From NCBI RefSeq assembly GCF_001026905.1, contig NZ_LAQL01000011.1, positions 1-64,000 of the forward strand: 64,000 bases of DNA, given 5' to 3'. Source of the stretch: Kiloniella spongiae. GTDB lineage: Bacteria; Pseudomonadota; Alphaproteobacteria; Kiloniellales; Kiloniellaceae. Below, piece by piece: positions 54,826 to 62,985 of the stretch; position 1 is the first letter of the stretch, and every line of letters starts with the position of its first letter. Under the pieces are notes generated by a model. The model made no database searches. It was given only the letters and a program-made list of their open reading frames with translations, and was not told where the DNA came from. Made by a program: the position numbers and the translations under genes.

Positions 54826-54855
54826 CAAACACAGATCTAACAAAATCTGTGTTTG
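54826..54855. other. Perfect 11-bp inverted repeat of unknown role
   Basis: CAAACACAGAT (54826-54836) and ATCTGTGTTTG (54845-54855) are exact complements around an eight-base spacer. No U-run follows on either strand. It may be an operator for the yjhX-like gene or a second 3' structure of nsrR. Confidence 0.5.
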
Positions 54856-54890
54856 CGAACAAGAAAGAAAATTTCACACATATCAAAATA

Positions 54891-54928
54891 GAAAACAATA
54901 AAGGCGGTTATGAAGAATCATACCCGCC
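54891..54928 (-). terminator. Rho-independent terminator of nsrR
   Basis: On the minus strand GGCGGGTATGA pairs with TCATAACCGCC over 11 positions with one mismatch and a four-base loop, then TTTATTGTTTTC. It lies 30 bases after the nsrR stop codon. Confidence 0.7.
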
Positions 54929-54957
54929 TGGAACCAAGATAGCTGAATAAATACAGA

Positions 54958-55398
54958 TTACATAAATGAAATACTCAACGCTTTCTGAAGCCCTTGCCTG
55001 TTAGACATTAAATCTTTCAGAGTGTAGCGGGATAAAACATCAAAGAAGGCAATAACAGCCTCACCCAAAATACCTTGCAACTGACAATAGCCATCGATTT
55101 GGCAGCAGCCTTTTTTCTTATCGAAACATTCCACAATATCCAGGTTATCTTCCATGTCCCGGACCACATCCCCAAGATTTATTTCTGCAGGAGAACGCGC
55201 AAGGAGCATACCGCCTTTTTTACCGCGAATGGTTTTAAGGTACCCATCCTGAGACAGTTGATTGACAACTTTCATCAAATGATTGCGTGAAATGTCATAG
55301 CGTTCTGAAATTTCAGTAATCGTTGTCAACTCATCACCTTTTAGCCCGACAAAAATCAGGACGCGTAATGAATAGTCAGTATAGGTTGTCAGTCTCAT
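54958..55398 (-). CDS. nsrR: Nitric oxide-sensing repressor NsrR (Rrf2 family)
   Basis: A 146-residue Rrf2-family regulator. The winged helix occupies residues 1-65 (MRLTTYTDYSLRVLIFVGLK, HLMKVVNQLSQDGYLKTIRGKKGGMLLA), and the three [Fe-S]-ligand cysteines are in the loop CFDKKKGCCQIDGYC, spaced as in NsrR. NO destroys its cluster and derepresses NO detoxification and denitrification genes. It is far from the nos cluster but probably part of the same nitrogen-oxide response. Confidence 0.88.
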   Translation of the reverse strand: MRLTTYTDYSLRVLIFVGLKGDELTTITEISERYDISRNHLMKVVNQLSQDGYLKTIRGKKGGMLLARSPAEINLGDVVRDMEDNLDIVECFDKKKGCCQIDGYCQLQGILGEAVIAFFDVLSRYTLKDLMSNRQGLQKALSISFM

Positions 55399-55515
55399 CT
55401 CGGGCCAAACATTTCAAAAAAACAGGTGTCTTATATATAAACTCAAAATAGGGTCACACCATACAGAAAACAATAGGACAGGATGACGCTATTGAAATCG
55501 GATACACTCTATCGA

Positions 55516-56304
55516 TCAGGAAAATATATTTCGCGCAGTATCCAACCACCCAAGTCCCGATTTGGTATCCGTTTTCGGTGTGTATTCACAACCGACCCAA
55601 CCATCATATTTAGCCTTTAGCAATTCAGAAAATATCCAACCATAGTTTATTTCCCCATCCGATGGCTCATGACGATCTGGCACACCCGCAATCTGGATAT
55701 GTCCTACATAGTCCATTTGATGGCGAATCAACACCGAGAGATCACCTTCCATAATCTGGGCATGGTACAAATCCATTTGTAGTTTGAGGTTCGGCATGGC
55801 GATATGATCAATAATCTTCCGCGCCTGGGCTTGATGAGATAAAAGATATCCAGGGAAGGCCCTCGTATTCAAAGGCTCAATCAGCACCATAATGTTTGCA
55901 GCCTGTGCCTGTTCGCAAGCATAGGCCAGATTTGCGAGATACACTTCGAAGCAAGATTCCAGCGTTTCACCTTCGGGGCAAACCCCTGCCATGATATGCA
56001 GCTTGCGACAGTTTAAATGATCAGCATATTCCAACGCCAACTCGACACTATGCAGAAACTCGCTTTCCCGTCCTGGCAAAGCAGCAATCCCACGCTCTCC
56101 CTTTCCCCAGTTACCAGCCGGAAGGTTGAACAGTACCTGCTCGAGCCCTGTATAATCCAGTCTTGCTTTAAGATCCTGTTTTGACCACTCATAGGGAAAA
56201 AGAAACTCAACTCCCTCAAAGCCAGCATCCTTTGCAGCCCTGAAACGATCAAGGAAGGGAATTTCGGTAAAGAGCATGCTGAGATTAGCTGCGAAACGAT
56301 ACAT
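55516..56304 (-). CDS. hyi: Hydroxypyruvate isomerase
   Basis: A 262-residue TIM-barrel enzyme of the xylose-isomerase-like family. It shows the Hyi features FAANLSMLFTEIPFLDRFRAAKDAGFEGVEFLFPY at the start, the catalytic glutamate in MVLIEPLNTRAFPGYLL, and a second glutamate in VGCEYTPKTDT. It interconverts hydroxypyruvate and tartronate semialdehyde. It is 14 bases after the reductase gene on the same strand, so the two make a unit for glyoxylate or hydroxypyruvate use. The gene name follows from family and neighbour. Confidence 0.88.
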   Translation of the reverse strand: MYRFAANLSMLFTEIPFLDRFRAAKDAGFEGVEFLFPYEWSKQDLKARLDYTGLEQVLFNLPAGNWGKGERGIAALPGRESEFLHSVELALEYADHLNCRKLHIMAGVCPEGETLESCFEVYLANLAYACEQAQAANIMVLIEPLNTRAFPGYLLSHQAQARKIIDHIAMPNLKLQMDLYHAQIMEGDLSVLIRHQMDYVGHIQIAGVPDRHEPSDGEINYGWIFSELLKAKYDGWVGCEYTPKTDTKSGLGWLDTARNIFS

Positions 56305-56318
56305 AATAGCAACCTTAA

Positions 56319-57227
56319 TTAATTGAGTTTTTCGACAATTCGGATAAAGCCTGCCTGATCCAGCTCCCCCAACCCGTCATCAACCATGCCTTGCCACAAA
56401 GTAAGCGCCGTTTCTAGTCCAGAGAGCTGGAGACCATAATGTTCTGACAATTCAATTGCCTGCTTAACATCCTTTAGCTGGATAGTCGCTCTCGCCCCCG
56501 GCTCAAAGTTGCGTTCGATCATACGTTGACCGTGCAACTCAAGTATGCGGCTATCGGCAAAGCCCCCTAAAAGAGCGTTACGGACTTTGGCAGGATCGGC
56601 ACCGGCTTTTGATGCCAATGTCAGAGCCTCGGCAACAGCATCTATAGTCATGGCAACAATCATCTGGTTGGCGGTTTTGGCAATTTGCCCCGCACCAAGA
56701 GGCCCAACGTGATTGATATTCTCACCGAGAACCTTAAAGAGTGGTATGGCACGATGAAAATCACCTTCTGCACCACCAACCATAATAGAGAGCGTCCCTT
56801 GCTCTGCACCGATGACACCACCACTCACGGGCGCATCCAGATACTTAGCACCAAGCTGTTCGACCCGTCCCGCAAGATCGCGTGTATTCATAACCTGGGT
56901 CGTTCCCATATCAATCACAAGAACGTCGGAGCGTATAGCCGATAACAGCCCGTGATCACCGCAAAGCACCTGCTCAACAGCGGCCGTATCTGTCACGCAA
57001 ATAACAATAAATCCGCGATCGACATGCTGCGCAAGATCAGTGGGCGATTTACAGTATGTAAGTCCACTCGCTTCCAGATCAGTTGCTTTGTTCCGCGTTC
57101 TGGAATGGATGAATACCTGCGCCCCAGAATCGTGCAAACGACGGGCAAAGCTCCAGCCCATTTTACCCAGGCCGATAACACCTACTTTTATTCCTGACAG
57201 GGATGACGTTTCAGAAGATTTACTCAT
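56319..57227 (-). CDS. 2-hydroxy-3-oxopropionate (tartronate semialdehyde) reductase family
   Basis: A 302-residue beta-hydroxyacid dehydrogenase. The NAD(P) motif GVIGLGKMGWSFARRL is at about residues 13-28, the substrate loop DAPVSGGVIGAEQGTLSIMVGG in the middle and the catalytic lysine in GAGQIAKTANQM. In company with hyi it is most likely tartronate semialdehyde reductase (GarR/GlxR), giving glycerate; 3-hydroxyisobutyrate dehydrogenase is the other possibility. A TTG codon four residues upstream is an alternative start; the ATG is used. Confidence 0.82.
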   Translation of the reverse strand: MSKSSETSSLSGIKVGVIGLGKMGWSFARRLHDSGAQVFIHSRTRNKATDLEASGLTYCKSPTDLAQHVDRGFIVICVTDTAAVEQVLCGDHGLLSAIRSDVLVIDMGTTQVMNTRDLAGRVEQLGAKYLDAPVSGGVIGAEQGTLSIMVGGAEGDFHRAIPLFKVLGENINHVGPLGAGQIAKTANQMIVAMTIDAVAEALTLASKAGADPAKVRNALLGGFADSRILELHGQRMIERNFEPGARATIQLKDVKQAIELSEHYGLQLSGLETALTLWQGMVDDGLGELDQAGFIRIVEKLN

Positions 57228-57310
57228 ACGACAAGACAATCTAACAGCTGTTTATTCCTAAACATTCTGAAAGAGTTATCGTACAAGGTCAAAATAAATA
57301 AGTTGGCTGC

Positions 57311-58312
57311 CTAACTCACCCGCGCAAGGCGATCTTCCCGAGGGGTTGACCCAAAATACCCTCTGTAAGCGCGCGAGAAATAAGAGAACGATGTAAAGCC
57401 ACAAGCAATCGCGACCTCACTGACAGGTAGTGCCGTTTGTCGTAAAAGAGAACGGGCTCTTTTCAGTCTCAGGCGCTTATAGTACCGCTTTGGACTGCAC
57501 CCGAGGTGGCGCGCAAACAATCTTTCAATTTGACGTTTAGAGCTTCCAATTTCTTTGGCAATTTCCTCTGCGGTCAACAAAACTTCCAGATTTTCTTCCA
57601 TTATACGAACCGCTTCGGCCAACTTGCCTGATAGCTTCTGCAGAGTGAGGTTTCTCTGACGCAAAGGAATAGAGGCACCACCTCTGACTTCGTAGTTAAA
57701 GGCTTCGGCTACCTGTCCGGCGATATCGGTACCGCACTGGTGCTCTATAATATTAAGAATAAGGTCGAGGCACGCAGCTTTTCCCGTACAGGTAATGCGC
57801 TTTCGATCCCAGGAAAAGAGCGCATCCTGTATTTCAACAGTGGGATAAAGCTCTTTGAAACTGTCATGATATGCCCACGGAACAGCACATTGATAGCCAT
57901 TTAACAAACCAGCACTTGCCAGCTCATAACAGGCTCCACCAACAGCGCCGACATAAACACTCTGTCGATCAAGTCGCTTGAGCCAATTAACAAAATAATT
58001 TGACTTACCGGTTCGGACACCCCATTCACCAAACACAAGGGCAAGATCAATAGCCTCGTCATCGCCCACAGCCATATCAGGTTGCAGGATAAAACCATCT
58101 TCCAGATCAATCGCTTGACCATCCATTGTCGCAATACGCCAATGAAAAGCGGCATAGCCAGCAACCGCATTGGCGGTTTTTAATGCTTGAATGGTTAAGC
58201 TGGTATCCAGAGAAGCTGTGCCTGGAAGAACAACAAAAACCACACGCTGCAAATCTCTTCGCGGCGCTTTTCTTTTTAACTGCGGTTCTGCACTATACAC
58301 TTTCAAATGCAT
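57311..58312 (-). CDS. GlxA family transcriptional regulator (DJ-1/PfpI + AraC)
   Basis: A 333-residue regulator joining an N-terminal DJ-1/PfpI-like sensor domain (VVFVVLPGTASLDTSLTIQALKTAN, VGAVGGACYELASAGLL) with a C-terminal AraC-type double helix-turn-helix (about 230-330, LTAEEIAKEIGSSKRQIERLFARHLGCSPKRYYKRLRLKRARSLL). ATG at 58312 with GGGAGG upstream is a convincing start; the frame's longer extension is not. Immediate neighbour of the hyi/reductase genes, 83 bases upstream on the same strand, hence their probable regulator. A large inverted repeat lies in its promoter. Confidence 0.88.
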   Translation of the reverse strand: MHLKVYSAEPQLKRKAPRRDLQRVVFVVLPGTASLDTSLTIQALKTANAVAGYAAFHWRIATMDGQAIDLEDGFILQPDMAVGDDEAIDLALVFGEWGVRTGKSNYFVNWLKRLDRQSVYVGAVGGACYELASAGLLNGYQCAVPWAYHDSFKELYPTVEIQDALFSWDRKRITCTGKAACLDLILNIIEHQCGTDIAGQVAEAFNYEVRGGASIPLRQRNLTLQKLSGKLAEAVRIMEENLEVLLTAEEIAKEIGSSKRQIERLFARHLGCSPKRYYKRLRLKRARSLLRQTALPVSEVAIACGFTSFSYFSRAYRGYFGSTPREDRLARVS

Positions 58313-58423
58313 CAATGCCTCCCTTTCCTGACAGCTCAACCCCTCGCTTCTCGGGTCTTCAGCTTTTGCTTGCTCGGTATCTGAAAAAATTATGCAGCAT
58401 CCTGCGTTTTTCGCCAAACAAAC

Positions 58424-58471
58424 ATATAAAGAAATCTTTATACAGTCAACAAAATAAAGATTTCTTTATAT
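58424..58471. repeat. 18-bp perfect inverted repeat, likely operator of the GlxA-type gene
   Basis: ATATAAAGAAATCTTTAT (58424-58441) is repeated in exact inverted form at 58454-58471, spaced by 12 bases. Each arm itself contains the palindrome AAAGA-N2-TCTTT, so it can be read as two dimer sites 30 bp centre to centre, about three helical turns. The element is 112-159 bases before the regulator start. No terminator-like U-run follows. Confidence 0.6.
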
Positions 58472-58600
58472 TGCACCAAAAAATGATATAAATTATTTAT
58501 TATCAATAAATTACACTAAATTAATGACCTAAAAAATTAATAATATGAAGATATAAAATAATTATAAGCGACCTGTTTTCATCAATTAACGCCTTAAAAA
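58472..58600. other. AT-rich spacer
   Basis: Extremely AT-rich sequence between the inverted repeat and the stop of the MEKHLA gene. No gene or further element is supported. Confidence 0.4.
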
Positions 58601-59155
58601 TCACTCATCTAAATATGCCCACGAAGAGAATGTTGCAGCCTGACCGTTCTTTTGAGCATCAAGATCTTTACTCCCAATAACTGGCGGCACAGTCCAAATA
58701 ATCGCTTTTTTGATTAAAAATCTTTTGCCTGAACGGGAAATCCTGATCCCCGTGTAATTGTCAAAATACCCCTTTTCTTTGGCCTGTTTTAACATGACGG
58801 CGCGATCATCACGGAATTCTGGCTCTGCAGTTTTACGCGAAGGTGTCCTTGTAAAATCCTCCCACCTCATTTCCCACAAATCCAGAGCAGCCAAATTTCC
58901 ATAGTTAAGAATGGGATCATCGCCACCATTATGCGACACCACAACAAATGGTGCCTCGAATAGCTGTTGCCCCACACTTTTACTTTTCGCGAAGATGTTT
59001 TTCTCTGGGATATTTTTCTTCGGGATATTTATTTTTGGCGTATCTTGTTCTCGAACACCTTCATGAGACGTAATCAAATCTTTTCCCGTTACAGCCATAA
59101 AACTTTCTATCAGCCTTTTTGCATGCTGTTCTTGAAATTCGCTAATTATTGTCAC
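58601..59155 (-). CDS. MEKHLA domain protein
   Basis: A 184-residue protein of the MEKHLA family, a PAS-like domain first described in plant HD-ZIP III transcription factors and found alone in many bacteria. Its signature is in PFVVVSHNGGDDPILNYGNLAALDLWEMRWEDFTRTPSRKTAEP and GYFDNYTGIRISRSGKRFLIKKAIIW. A charged linker (residues about 45-70, with INIPKKNIPEKNIF) precedes it. No partner domain is attached. The start is taken as GTG at 59155, ten bases after AGGA; the longer frame adds a low-complexity stretch. Light- or redox-sensing roles have been suggested for the family but none is shown here. Confidence 0.75.
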   Translation of the reverse strand: MTIISEFQEQHAKRLIESFMAVTGKDLITSHEGVREQDTPKINIPKKNIPEKNIFAKSKSVGQQLFEAPFVVVSHNGGDDPILNYGNLAALDLWEMRWEDFTRTPSRKTAEPEFRDDRAVMLKQAKEKGYFDNYTGIRISRSGKRFLIKKAIIWTVPPVIGSKDLDAQKNGQAATFSSWAYLDE

Positions 59156-59551
59156 TTTGAATATTTTCCTGTGATTTAAATTTAAAAGAATAATACTGGA
59201 TAAAATTCTCCACAAAGAGTTGTGAAAACAATAGAAACCAAATTAATCCTTGCTTAAAATCATAATCTTTCAAATAATATGTGCATACGATTATTATCTT
59301 ATTTTTCAAATGGGCCAAAAGCTGACAAGAGAATACCGTACCCGGTATCACTCAAAACTTTATTATGCCCAAATCCTGATAATACTTGACTTTTCTCAAA
59401 ATTCGTAGATAAAGCTTCTATGGTTTTAAAAGTCCCGGCCTCCTCTGCCTGCCCTACACTGGTCACTAAAGAAGATTCCCGGCCTTGCCGAACCCTTTAC
59501 CAACGGCTGATTTTGGCTGTCACACAAGATAAGTAATTAGGAGTCTCTTTA
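59156..59551. other. Long spacer and csp leader
   Basis: A 396-base non-coding gap. The left third is AT-rich promoter sequence for the MEKHLA gene. The right third is the untranslated leader of the cold-shock gene, with a candidate promoter at 59386 and a 9-base direct repeat TCCCGGCCT at 59433-59441 and 59477-59485. I see no other gene. Confidence 0.5.
59386..59413 (+). promoter_or_regulatory. Candidate promoter of the cold-shock gene
   Basis: TTGACT at 59386-59391 and GATAAA at 59408-59413 with a 16-base spacer. It would give an approximately 130-base untranslated leader, as seen for cspA-type genes whose leader folds differently in the cold. Confidence 0.4.
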
Positions 59552-59761
59552 ATGGCGACTGGCGTAGTAAAATGGTTTAACTCCACTAAAGGTTTTGGCT
59601 TTATCGAGCCTGATGCTGGTGGGGATGATGCTTTCGTTCATATTTCTGCTGTAGAACGTGCAGGCCTACAAGGTTTGAACGAAGGCCAACGTGTTGAGTT
59701 CGAACTAGAACGCGGCCGTAACGGCAAAATGGCTGTCTCATCAATCGCGGTTGCTGAGTAA
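59552..59761 (+). CDS. Cold-shock protein, CspA family
   Basis: A 69-residue single cold-shock domain protein. RNA-binding motifs RNP1 (KGFGFI) and RNP2 (FVHIS) are intact, with the family start [19 protein letters not shown]. It binds single-stranded nucleic acid and acts as an RNA chaperone. The ATG is preceded by TTAGGAG, and a strong terminator ends the short transcript. Its long leader suggests post-transcriptional control. Confidence 0.95.
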   Translation: MATGVVKWFNSTKGFGFIEPDAGGDDAFVHISAVERAGLQGLNEGQRVEFELERGRNGKMAVSSIAVAE

Positions 59762-59802
59762 GTCATTTTACAATCATTAATTTGATTGTGATGCAAAAGA
59801 TT

Positions 59803-59830
59803 AAAGGGTACCGACTAGGTACCCTTTTTT
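59803..59830 (+). terminator. Rho-independent terminator of the cold-shock gene
   Basis: AAAGGGTACC (59803-59812) and GGTACCCTTT (59818-59827) form a perfect 10-bp stem with a five-base loop, running into a T-run of six. Confidence 0.92.
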
Positions 59831-59981
59831 CATGCCTGATTTTAAATTCCACCTTACTAAATAAGCTCGCTAAACAAACCAAACTTAGTGGAATCGGCCA
59901 GTTACATCTTTACGGCAAAGCTGAACTCACAGATTATTTCAGCTCAACCTCAGATTCCCCTCAAAAAAATCACGTTATTAT

Positions 59982-60000
59982 AAAAGCCATCGGCTTTAAA
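59982..60000 (-). terminator. Possible terminator of the TPP enzyme gene
   Basis: On the minus strand AAAGCC-GAT-GGCTTT forms a short stem followed by TTATAATAA, 9 bases after the stop codon. Short and with a weak U-tract, so uncertain. Confidence 0.4.
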
Positions 60001-60006
60001 AAAATT

Positions 60007-61635
60007 TTACTCCCAGACGTTCGGCACTTTCATATGAATAAGGGCTGGCTTGCCACTATCTCTGGCCTGTTCAAATGCTTCGGGAAACTGATCTGCGTTA
60101 TCAACAATGACGCCAAACCCGCCATAAGCGCGTGCAAGAGCAGCAAAATCCGGATTATTCAAACGGGTTGAGATAACACGGTCCGGATATTCCCGCTCCT
60201 GATGCATTCGGATTGTTCCAAAACACCCATTATCGACCACGATAATAATAACATTGGCTCCATACTGAACAGCAGTTGCTATTTCCTGCCCATTCATCAT
60301 AAAGCAGCCATCCCCAGCCAAGGTCACAACAACTCTATCGGGTTCCGTAATTTTGGCGCTAATACCAGCAGGAACACCATACCCCATAGCACCGGAAGTT
60401 GGTGCCAACTGACTTGGATAGGATGAGAATTGATAAAACCGCTGCCCCCAAATCGTATAGTTCCCCGCACCATTGGTAATGATTGCATCGTCTGGTAAGT
60501 TTTCCCTCAGATAGCTGCTGATTTTGTGCATTGGGAAATCTTTGATGCCAGCTTCTTCAGCAATAAAGGCCTCATAATCAGCCCGCGCCTCGGCAATCAT
60601 ACCTTTCCAAACAAGCGTATTAATAGGCTCAAGATCCAACGCCGCCTTTGTGAAGGCAGTCAAATCACTCAAGATTGCCAGCTCTGCGTTAAAAACACGA
60701 TTAAGCTCTTCTGCACCAGGCAGAATGTGCACAAGCTTCTGTTTGGTATTGGGGCTGTCAAACAAGCTATATCCACTGGTTGTCATCTCACCCAGGCGCG
60801 GCCCGACCACAATAAGGAGATCGCTTTCTTTCACCCGTGCAGCAAGTTTGGGGTTAGGCGCGATACCGACTTCACCAATATATTGAGCATGGTGATTATC
60901 AAAGGCATCCTGTCTGCGGAAAGCACAGGCAACAGGCAGATGATTCTTTTCGGCAAAGGCCGTTATATTTTTACTGGCCTCTTTTGACCACCCGCCGCCA
61001 CCAATAAGCAACAAAGGTCTTTGCGCTTCACTTAACAGTGCTCTGAACTCAGCCATGTCTTCTGGTCGAGGTGCTGAAGCGACCTTTTTGTAGGCGGGCG
61101 TATCCGCAACCGCTGCCATTTCAGTCAGCATATCTTCAGGCAGAGCCAACACCACAGGCCCCGGTCTTCCTGATGTCGCAGTATGGAACGCACGATTAAG
61201 GTATTCAGGGATACGATCAGCCGTTTCGATTTGGGCAACCCATTTCGCCATTTCGCCAAACATACGGCGATAATCAATTTCCTGAAAAGCTTCCCGATCT
61301 TCCTGATCACGTGCTACCTGACCAATAAACAAGATCATCGGCGTGGAATCCTGATAGGCAGTATGAACGCCGATAGAGGCATTGGTTGCCCCCGGCCCTC
61401 TCGTCACAAAACAGATCCCCGGCGTCCCTTTTAACTTACCATAAGCTTCCGCCATATAGGCCGCGCCGCCTTCTTGTCGGCAGGTCACAACATTGATGTC
61501 TTTTTTCAAGTCATAAAGACCATCCAGAACAGCCAGATAGCTTTCACCCGGAACACAAAACACTGTATCCACGCCATGTGTTTGCAGACCTTGCGCCAGA
61601 ATTTCCCCGCCTGAACGTTCTTTTAGATTTACCAT
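60007..61635 (-). CDS. Thiamine-diphosphate enzyme, acetolactate synthase-like
   Basis: A 542-residue member of the acetolactate synthase / benzoylformate decarboxylase family in three domains. The catalytic glutamate is present (Glu55 in CRQEGGAAYMAEAYG), so it is not glyoxylate carboligase, which lacks it. The cofactor motif is GDGCFMMNGQEIATAVQYGANVIIIVVDNGCFG near residues 425-457. No FAD- or regulatory-subunit partner gene (ilvH) is adjacent, which argues against a housekeeping valine/isoleucine role. A dedicated decarboxylase or synthase for an oxoacid is likely, substrate unknown. It lies 58 bases after the CoA-transferase gene and is probably cotranscribed with it and gcdH. Start at ATG 61635. 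Confidence 0.8.
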   Translation of the reverse strand: MVNLKERSGGEILAQGLQTHGVDTVFCVPGESYLAVLDGLYDLKKDINVVTCRQEGGAAYMAEAYGKLKGTPGICFVTRGPGATNASIGVHTAYQDSTPMILFIGQVARDQEDREAFQEIDYRRMFGEMAKWVAQIETADRIPEYLNRAFHTATSGRPGPVVLALPEDMLTEMAAVADTPAYKKVASAPRPEDMAEFRALLSEAQRPLLLIGGGGWSKEASKNITAFAEKNHLPVACAFRRQDAFDNHHAQYIGEVGIAPNPKLAARVKESDLLIVVGPRLGEMTTSGYSLFDSPNTKQKLVHILPGAEELNRVFNAELAILSDLTAFTKAALDLEPINTLVWKGMIAEARADYEAFIAEEAGIKDFPMHKISSYLRENLPDDAIITNGAGNYTIWGQRFYQFSSYPSQLAPTSGAMGYGVPAGISAKITEPDRVVVTLAGDGCFMMNGQEIATAVQYGANVIIIVVDNGCFGTIRMHQEREYPDRVISTRLNNPDFAALARAYGGFGVIVDNADQFPEAFEQARDSGKPALIHMKVPNVWE

Positions 61636-61693
61636 CAATTTTTCCTGTCCAACTTTTTGATTTTATTTTGTTAATTCGTTTTTGGTTCGATAA

Positions 61694-62917
61694 TTATGCA
61701 ATAGCTCCGATATTTCGCAGCTTTTCAATGTCATCTTTGTTTGTACCAAGAATCTCACATAAGACTTCATCCGTATGCTGACCCAGCATCGGTGGCGAAA
61801 GTTCAGCACCTGACTTTGCCTGCCCATATTTGATCGGCGTTGAAACCAGCTGCTGCTTTGCGCCCCCTGGATGCTCATATTCTTTGAGAATGCCGCGCTG
61901 CTGAATGTGCGGGTCAGCAAAAACCTGTGAAAGATCATTAATGGGACCACAGGGAACCTTCACGTGTTCAAGTGACTTAATCCAAAAATCTGTTGGCTTT
62001 TCCTTCAACATCCCCTGAACAAAAGGAACAAGTTGCTCTCTGTTTTCAACCCGTGCCGTATTTGTCTGGTACTTTGGATCTTTAGCAAGCTCGACACAGC
62101 CTGCAACACCGCAAAAAGCTTCGAATTGGCGGTCATTGCCAACGGCCAAAATCATATAGCCATCCGACGTTTCAAAAACTTCATAGGGTGAAATATTGGG
62201 ATGCGCATTGCCTCTGCGATGCGGCACTTTATCAGAAACCAGATAGTTCGTGGCCTGATTAGCAAGCATCGCCGCCTGACAATCCATCAGCGCAATATCT
62301 ATATGATCACCGCGCCCGGTGCGTTCGCGTTTAAACAGCGCGGCGAGAATGCCTGTTACCCCGTACATCCCGCTAAACAGATCAACAACAGCAACGCCGA
62401 CTTTCATCGGTTGACGGTCAGCTTCGCCGGTAATACTCATCAAGCCGCCCATGCCCTGTATCATCAGGTCATAGCCAGCCTTGTCCGCATAGGGACCTTC
62501 CTGACCAAATCCCGTGATCGAACAGTAAATGAGCTTGGGGTTTATCTTTGCCAGACTTTGGTAATCAAGGCCGAACTTTTTCAAGCCGCCGACCTTGAAG
62601 TTCTCAATAACGATATCACAGTGAAGAACAAGTTCCTGAAGGATTTTCTGCCCCTCTGGCTTTGTCATATCCACCGCCAGAGATCGTTTTCCCCGATTGG
62701 CAGACATGTAATAGGCAGATTCTTGCGTGGTTTCATCCGCAGCGGTCTTGATAAAAGGAGGCCCCCAGGCACGGGTATCATCCCCGCAACCCGGGCGCTC
62801 TACCTTGATCACATCACATCCCAAATCGGCCAATGTCTGACCAACCCAGGGACCGGCTAGTACACGTGACAGATCAAGAACCCTAATCCCCGATAAGGGC
62901 ATGTCCTCATGAGACAT
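61694..62917 (-). CDS. CaiB/BaiF family CoA-transferase (possible glutarate CoA-transferase)
   Basis: A 407-residue class III CoA-transferase. It has the family start LSGIRVLDLSRVLAGPWVGQTLADLGCDVIKVERP, ANRGKRSLAVDMTKPEGQ, the catalytic aspartate in DIALMDCQAAML (the position used by formyl-CoA transferase), and the GNGNAHPNISPYEVFETSDG-type region seen as HPNISPYEVFETSDGYMILAVG. Neighbouring glutaryl-CoA dehydrogenase suggests it makes glutaryl-CoA from glutarate, as human SUGCT does. The frame opens at a GTG 11 codons upstream; the ATG at 62917 fits the conserved start better. Confidence 0.85.
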   Translation of the reverse strand: MSHEDMPLSGIRVLDLSRVLAGPWVGQTLADLGCDVIKVERPGCGDDTRAWGPPFIKTAADETTQESAYYMSANRGKRSLAVDMTKPEGQKILQELVLHCDIVIENFKVGGLKKFGLDYQSLAKINPKLIYCSITGFGQEGPYADKAGYDLMIQGMGGLMSITGEADRQPMKVGVAVVDLFSGMYGVTGILAALFKRERTGRGDHIDIALMDCQAAMLANQATNYLVSDKVPHRRGNAHPNISPYEVFETSDGYMILAVGNDRQFEAFCGVAGCVELAKDPKYQTNTARVENREQLVPFVQGMLKEKPTDFWIKSLEHVKVPCGPINDLSQVFADPHIQQRGILKEYEHPGGAKQQLVSTPIKYGQAKSGAELSPPMLGQHTDEVLCEILGTNKDDIEKLRNIGAIA

Positions 62918-62985
62918 ATCGTCTTTCTGATTACCAGAAGGTTTTGTCACCGCTTTGAATCCGTGTCTTACATAAAGGCCCGACC

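Larger units (their letters stand above)
54664..54957. other. Spacer between yjhX-like and nsrR genes
   Basis: A 294-base non-coding stretch with the nsrR terminator (54891-54928) and another hairpin (54826-54855), both listed separately. It must also hold the promoter of the yjhX-GNAT unit. Confidence 0.5.

Noticed and set aside
60007-61635. Glyoxylate carboligase assignment from proximity to hyi and the reductase
   Set aside because: The catalytic glutamate of the general family is present at residue 55, whereas glyoxylate carboligase lacks it; the gene is also closer to gcdH than to hyi.
62201-62860. 219-codon plus-strand open frame inside the CoA-transferase gene
   Set aside because: Antisense to a clear CaiB-family gene; no recognisable protein features.
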